Shown in pieces: positions 60,153-64,000 of a stretch of 64,000 nucleotides of DNA. Below the pieces are notes generated by a model. That model saw only the letters and a program-made list of their open reading frames with translations. It did no database searches and had not been told where the DNA came from. Within the stretch, counting starts at the first letter, position 1; every line of letters starts with the position of its first letter. The stretch is from Novosphingobium aureum (lineage in GTDB: Bacteria; Pseudomonadota; Alphaproteobacteria; Sphingomonadales; Sphingomonadaceae): the NCBI RefSeq assembly GCF_015865035.1, contig NZ_JADZGI010000001.1, positions 682,001-746,000 of the forward strand. Direction: 5' to 3'. A program made the translations under genes and the position numbers.

Positions 60153-61805
60153 ATGGGAGACGTCCGGACTCAAGCAAGCGCGCGCGGAACGCGTGCCCCC
60201 GAAGGGGGCGCGGCGCAGGCAGTCGATTTCGATCGCATGCCGTGTCTGGGCGACATACCCGCCTATTTCGCGAGGGTCCGACCCGGTTCGGCGGCAATGC
60301 TGTTCGAAGGGAGGCCGACAAGTTGGAGCGTGCTCGACCAGCGCGCCGCTCAGGTGGCCCGTGCATTGATCGGTCAGGGGCTGAAGCCGGGCGACACAGT
60401 CGCCTTCATCGGCAAAGGCAGCGATCGCTTCTTCGAACTGTTGTTCGGCGCGGCGAAGGCCGGTATCGCGCTCGTCCCCCTGCAATGGCGCCTTGCGGTT
60501 CCCGAAGCGCAGTCGATCCTGCGCCATTGCGCGCCGCGCCTGCTGTTCGTCGAGCGAGACCAGTTCGATGCGCTCGAGCACTATCGGGCACTGCTCCCCG
60601 AAGATGGCTGCATCGCGATGGCCCCGGCGGGGGCGCACACGCCCTGCACCGCTTTCGAGAGCTGGCTCGCGCAGGCCACGGACACGCTCGACCTGCCCGA
60701 TGTCGACGCCCGTGCGGTCGCGCTCCAGCTCTACACTTCGGGAACGACCGGCGAGCCCAAGGGCGTGATGCTCAGCCATGCCAACATCCTTGCCGGCCGG
60801 CGCGATGCGATGCGGGCGGGTATGGACTGGAACGAATGGCGGGCAGGCGATGTCAATCTCGTTGCCCTGCCGATGGGCCATATCGGCGGCGTCGGCTGGG
60901 CGATCGTTGGCTTCTTCAACGGGGCAACGACGCTGATCCATGCCGAGTTCATGCCCGACGCCTTCATCGCGGCGCTCGAACACGAAGGTGTGAGCAAGAC
61001 CTTTCTCGTGCCGACCGCGATCCAGATGCTGTTGTCGCGCCCGGCTATTGCCGGTTGCACGTTCCCGCAGCTGCGCACGATGCTCTACGGGGCCAGCCCG
61101 ATCGCGCTCGACCTGCTGCGCGAAGCGACCGCGGTATTCGGCTGCGAGTTCGTCCAGCAATACGGCATGACGGAGACTTGCGGCACGATCGTCTACCTGC
61201 CGCCCGAAGATCACGATCCCGCAGGGAACGAGCGCATGCGTGCCGCCGGACTGGCCATGCCCGGGGTCGAGCTGCGTGTAGTCGAGCCCATCGCGCGCAC
61301 CGTTCTGCCTCCCCGCGAAGTGGGTGAGGTCGAGACACGCTCGGTCGCCAACATGCTCGGCTACTGGAACGATCCCGACAGGACGGCCCAGGTCATGGAT
61401 GCAGATGGCTGGCTGCGCACGGGCGATGCGGGCTACCTCGACGAGGACGGCTACCTCTACATCTGTGATCGCTTCAAGGACATGATCTGTACCGGGGCGG
61501 AGAACGTCTATCCCGCCGAGGTCGAGAACGCGATCTACGGTCATCCGGCAATTGCAGAGGTTGCCGTATTCGGCGTGCCCGATGCGCGCTGGGGGGAGGC
61601 GGTCAAGGCGGTCGTTGTACTCAAGCCGGAGGCCGAGGCAACCGAGGCCGACATCCTCGCCTTCGCGCGGACCCGCATCGGCGGGCACAAGCTGCCCAAG
61701 TCGGTCGACTTCGCGGCAACCCTGCCGCGCACGCCTTCGGGAAAGGTCATGCGCCGCGCTTTGCGTGATCCTTACTGGGAAGGCCGCGAACGCGCCGTCA
61801 ACTGA
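60153..61805 (+). CDS. fatty-acyl-CoA ligase / AMP-dependent synthetase
   Basis: ANL-superfamily ligase (550 aa), activating a carboxylic acid to its CoA thioester via an acyl-AMP. P-loop LQLYTSGTTGEPKGVMLSHA, acyl-binding YGMTETCGTI, and the hinge/C-terminal DGWLRTGDAGYLDEDGYLYI, DRFKDMICTGAENVYPAEVE and the catalytic Lys in PRTPSGKVMRRAL. Length is usual for long/medium-chain or cyclic-acid ligases; the substrate is unknown. GGGAACGACG precedes the ATG. Convergent with the dehydrogenase gene. Confidence 0.93.
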   Translation: MGDVRTQASARGTRAPEGGAAQAVDFDRMPCLGDIPAYFARVRPGSAAMLFEGRPTSWSVLDQRAAQVARALIGQGLKPGDTVAFIGKGSDRFFELLFGAAKAGIALVPLQWRLAVPEAQSILRHCAPRLLFVERDQFDALEHYRALLPEDGCIAMAPAGAHTPCTAFESWLAQATDTLDLPDVDARAVALQLYTSGTTGEPKGVMLSHANILAGRRDAMRAGMDWNEWRAGDVNLVALPMGHIGGVGWAIVGFFNGATTLIHAEFMPDAFIAALEHEGVSKTFLVPTAIQMLLSRPAIAGCTFPQLRTMLYGASPIALDLLREATAVFGCEFVQQYGMTETCGTIVYLPPEDHDPAGNERMRAAGLAMPGVELRVVEPIARTVLPPREVGEVETRSVANMLGYWNDPDRTAQVMDADGWLRTGDAGYLDEDGYLYICDRFKDMICTGAENVYPAEVENAIYGHPAIAEVAVFGVPDARWGEAVKAVVVLKPEAEATEADILAFARTRIGGHKLPKSVDFAATLPRTPSGKVMRRALRDPYWEGRERAVN

Positions 61806-61815
61806 CGGCGCGTTC
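61788..61815. terminator. perfect inverted repeat between convergent genes
   Basis: GAACGCGCCGTCA (61788-61800) is followed after 2 bases by its exact complement (61803-61815). It includes the ligase stop codon. No T-run follows, so a factor-independent terminator is not certain; it can form on both strands between two convergent genes. Confidence 0.5.
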
Positions 61816-61836
61816 GTGCGCTGGCGACGGACGCGG

Positions 61837-62619
61837 TCAGCGCGGGGGCATCCGGATCGCCCCGTCGAGGCGAACCGATGCAGCGTTGAAATAGGTCGTC
61901 TCGACCATGCACAGGGCCAGCGCGGCGAACTCCTCCGGCTGGCCGAGGCGTCTCGGGAAAGGTACCGAGGCGGCAAGCGCTTCGATTACCTGCGGGGGCG
62001 CGGCATTCATCAAAGGTGTGTCGAAGAGGCCGGGCAGGATCGCGTTCACCCGGATGCCCTCGCTCATCAGGTCGCGTGCGATCGGCAGGGTCATGCCCTG
62101 GATCGCAGCCTTGGAGGCCGAATAGGCTGCCTGCCCGACCTGCCCGTCCTCTGCCGCTGCGGAGGCGGTGTTGACGATCACGCCGCGCTCGCCGTCGACG
62201 AGTGGATCGAGCGTGAGCATTCCTGCTGCGCTGAGCGCGATGCAGGTGAAGGTGCCGTGCAGGTTTATCGCAATGGTGCGTTCGAACACATCGAGCGGAA
62301 AATGGCCGATCGTGCCGTCCTTGCGTGAGCGCGAGGCGGTCTTGAAGGCGCTGCCGGTGCCGGCGCAGTTGACGAGGATGCGCTCCTGTCCATGCGCGTC
62401 GCGTGCTTTCGCGAAACCGGCCTCGACCTCGTTGCGCGCGGTGACGTCGACCCGGCAGAACGTCCCGCCGATCTCGCGCGCCAGTGCCTCGCCGGTCTCG
62501 GCCTGCAGGTCGAAGATCGCCACTTGCGCGCCGCGAGCTGCGAGTGCGCGGGCGGTGGCGGCGCCAAGGCCCGAGGCACCGCCGGTGACCACGGCGGCTA
62601 TCGAAGTGTCGATGTGCAT
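61837..62619 (-). CDS. short-chain dehydrogenase (3-hydroxyacyl-CoA dehydrogenase type II-like)
   Basis: SDR enzyme (260 aa). Cofactor motif VVTGGASGLGAATARALAAR, then VDVTARNEV, VNCAGTGSA, the INLHGTFTCIALSA helix and the catalytic YSASKAAIQGM; the end FNAASVRLDGAIRMPPR is typical of HSD10-like 3-hydroxyacyl-CoA dehydrogenases, which oxidise 3-hydroxyacyl-CoA in beta-oxidation. GGGAGC precedes ATG 62619. 13 bases behind the thiolase on the same strand. Confidence 0.92.
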   Translation of the reverse strand: MHIDTSIAAVVTGGASGLGAATARALAARGAQVAIFDLQAETGEALAREIGGTFCRVDVTARNEVEAGFAKARDAHGQERILVNCAGTGSAFKTASRSRKDGTIGHFPLDVFERTIAINLHGTFTCIALSAAGMLTLDPLVDGERGVIVNTASAAAEDGQVGQAAYSASKAAIQGMTLPIARDLMSEGIRVNAILPGLFDTPLMNAAPPQVIEALAASVPFPRRLGQPEEFAALALCMVETTYFNAASVRLDGAIRMPPR

Positions 62620-62632
62620 CTCGGTGCTCCCT

Positions 62633-63808
62633 TCATAGACGTTCGACGATGGTGACATTGGCGATGCCGCCGCCCTCGCACATGGTCTGCAATCCGTACT
62701 TCTTGCCGTGGGTGCCCAGCGCATGGACGAGCGTCGCCATGAGCTTGGTGCCGCTCGCGCCGAGCGGATGACCAAGCGCGATGGCGCCGCCATGGACGTT
62801 GAGCCGGGCCGGATCCGCACCGGTGTGCCTGAGCCAGGCGAGCGGAACCGAGGCGAAGGCTTCGTTGACCTCGAACAGGTCGATGTCGTCGAGCGTGAGC
62901 CCCGCGCGCGACAGCGCCCTTTCGGTCGCGAAGAGCGGCTCCTCGAGCATGATCACCGGGTCGCCGGCCGTGACGGTGAGATTGTGAATCCGTGCGATCG
63001 GCTCGAGGCCGAAGGTGCTGAGCGCGCGTTCCGAGACGATCAGCACTGCCGAGGCCCCGTCGCATATCTGGCTGGCGTTGGCCGCGGTGATGACCCCGTC
63101 GGGTGACAGTGGTTTGACCGAGCCGATGGCGTCCAGGGTGACATCGAAGCGGATGCCTTCGTCACGTTCGTGCATCATGGGACCATCCGGTGTGTCCACC
63201 TCCAGCGCTATGATCTCCTTTTTGAAGTGTCCGGCCTGCGTCGCGGCGATGGCCTTCTCGTGGCTGTGCAGCGCAAAGGCGTCGAGGTCGTCGCGGCTGA
63301 AGCCATGTTTGGCAGCCATCGCCTCTGCGCCCGTGAACTGGCTGAAGACGATGCCCGGGTAGCGCTCCTCTTGGCGCGGGGACTTGGGAATGCCGAACCC
63401 GGCTTCGGCAAAGAGTGACATGGTCGCCCCCATGGGAACGCGGGTCATCGATTCCACGCCCGCTGCGATGACCACGTCCTGCGTTCCCGAAAGCACTGCC
63501 TGTGCTGCGAAGTGCATGGCCTGCTGGCTGCTGCCGCATTGCCGGTCGATGGTCACGGCAGGTACCGATTCGGGAAGCGCGGAGGCGAGTACGGCATTGC
63601 GGCCCACGTGCATCGATTGCTCTCCGCCCTGAGTGACGCAGCCCATGATCACGTCCTCGATCCCGGCCGGATCGATGCCCGAGCGCGCGACCAGCGCATC
63701 GAGTGTGGCGCCGGCCATGTCTGCGGGATGCCATCCGGAAAGGACGCCTTTCCTGCGCCCTCCAGCGGTGCGTACGGCATCGACGATATAGGCGGTCTCG
63801 CTGGCCAA
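62633..63808 (-). CDS. acetyl-CoA acyltransferase (thiolase)
   Basis: Thiolase (391 aa), cleaving 3-ketoacyl-CoA in beta-oxidation. Nucleophile Cys in TIDRQCGSSQQAMHFAAQA, His in NVHGGAIALGHPLGASGT, and the second Cys in TMCEGGGIANVT. Length is normal for the family. TTG 63808 is chosen: GGGAG is 7 bases upstream and it gives ASETAYIVDAVRTAGGRRKG, the family start; the frame upstream is not homologous. Runs as thiolase then dehydrogenase, toward the convergent ligase. Confidence 0.94.
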   Translation of the reverse strand: MASETAYIVDAVRTAGGRRKGVLSGWHPADMAGATLDALVARSGIDPAGIEDVIMGCVTQGGEQSMHVGRNAVLASALPESVPAVTIDRQCGSSQQAMHFAAQAVLSGTQDVVIAAGVESMTRVPMGATMSLFAEAGFGIPKSPRQEERYPGIVFSQFTGAEAMAAKHGFSRDDLDAFALHSHEKAIAATQAGHFKKEIIALEVDTPDGPMMHERDEGIRFDVTLDAIGSVKPLSPDGVITAANASQICDGASAVLIVSERALSTFGLEPIARIHNLTVTAGDPVIMLEEPLFATERALSRAGLTLDDIDLFEVNEAFASVPLAWLRHTGADPARLNVHGGAIALGHPLGASGTKLMATLVHALGTHGKKYGLQTMCEGGGIANVTIVERL

Positions 63809-63891
63809 GTTCGCTCTCCCTTGCTGTTGATCCGGTACGGTTGTCCGGGCCCGTCTGCATTGCTTCGGAAAGCGTATCACGAAAATTAATC

Positions 63892-63903
63892 AGTTGAACA
63901 ACT
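63892..63903. promoter_or_regulatory. palindrome upstream of the thiolase gene
   Basis: AGTTG-AA-CAACT in an AT-rich stretch (63885-63910), 84 bases before the thiolase start. It is a candidate operator for the local TetR regulator. Nothing else is supported between here and the right edge. Confidence 0.35.
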
Positions 63904-64000
63904 AAAAAATGTGCGTAGCTTCTTGGCGTGGCGGGCGGAGACTGCTTTGCGGTCCAAATTCCTTGTCGGCATCGTCGTAATCGACGGGTGGGGAGCGGAT

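Overview
The window reads as chromosomal DNA of a GC-rich alphaproteobacterium of the order Sphingomonadales (Novosphingobium-like; the genus is an inference). The clues are a GcrA cell-cycle regulator, four TonB-dependent receptors, abundant GTG and TTG starts, and a tRNA-Ser island site.

Region 1 (1-12022) is core genome. It holds a DUF1963 protein cut by the left edge, thymidine kinase, a site-2-protease-like membrane peptidase, truB-rpsO-pnp, a DUF1993 protein, a diguanylate cyclase, a cyclophilin, GcrA, an ABC-2 permease, an HspQ-like protein and tRNA-Ser(CGA).

Region 2 (12000-21482) is a genomic island at the 3' end of tRNA-Ser. It is bounded by a 67-bp direct repeat with one mismatch. 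A phage-type integrase remnant with an in-frame stop lies next to the tRNA. The cargo is a TonB receptor, a TetR regulator and two tandem DUF1254/DUF1214 proteins. Its right part holds a broken IS5-family element abutting a complete IS3-family element whose transposase frames are fused.

Region 3 (21742-41166) is a pectin/galacturonate utilisation locus. The outer layer is a TonB receptor, a pectate lyase, a GH43 enzyme, two esterases and a cupin. Galacturonate can pass through UxaC, a UxuB/UxaB-type reductase and UxaA to 2-keto-3-deoxygluconate (KDG). The unsaturated uronate branch passes through a DhuI-like isomerase and KduD to the same KDG, which KdgK phosphorylates. A hexuronate-type MFS transporter, an MhpD-like hydratase and a LacI repressor complete the set. 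A 15-bp motif (ATGACACCGGTTACC) lies upstream of most transcription units and is the probable LacI operator.

Region 4 (41284-54998) begins with a degraded IS5 remnant. It continues with a 2-dehydropantoate-reductase-like protein coupled to an aromatic/aspartate aminotransferase, a divergent Lrp regulator, and a same-strand series: P1 peptidase (DmpA type), amidohydrolase, S9 peptidase, TonB receptor, DgcA, DgcN and LysR. I read it as uptake and breakdown of peptides containing D-amino acids, ending in D-glutamate catabolism.

Region 5 (55039-63808) has an MpaB-type oxygenase and TonB receptor, a divergent LuxR-type regulator without a LuxI, a TetR regulator, an acyl-CoA ligase, a short-chain dehydrogenase and a thiolase. 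It looks like a lipid or cyclic-substrate degradation module with unknown substrate.
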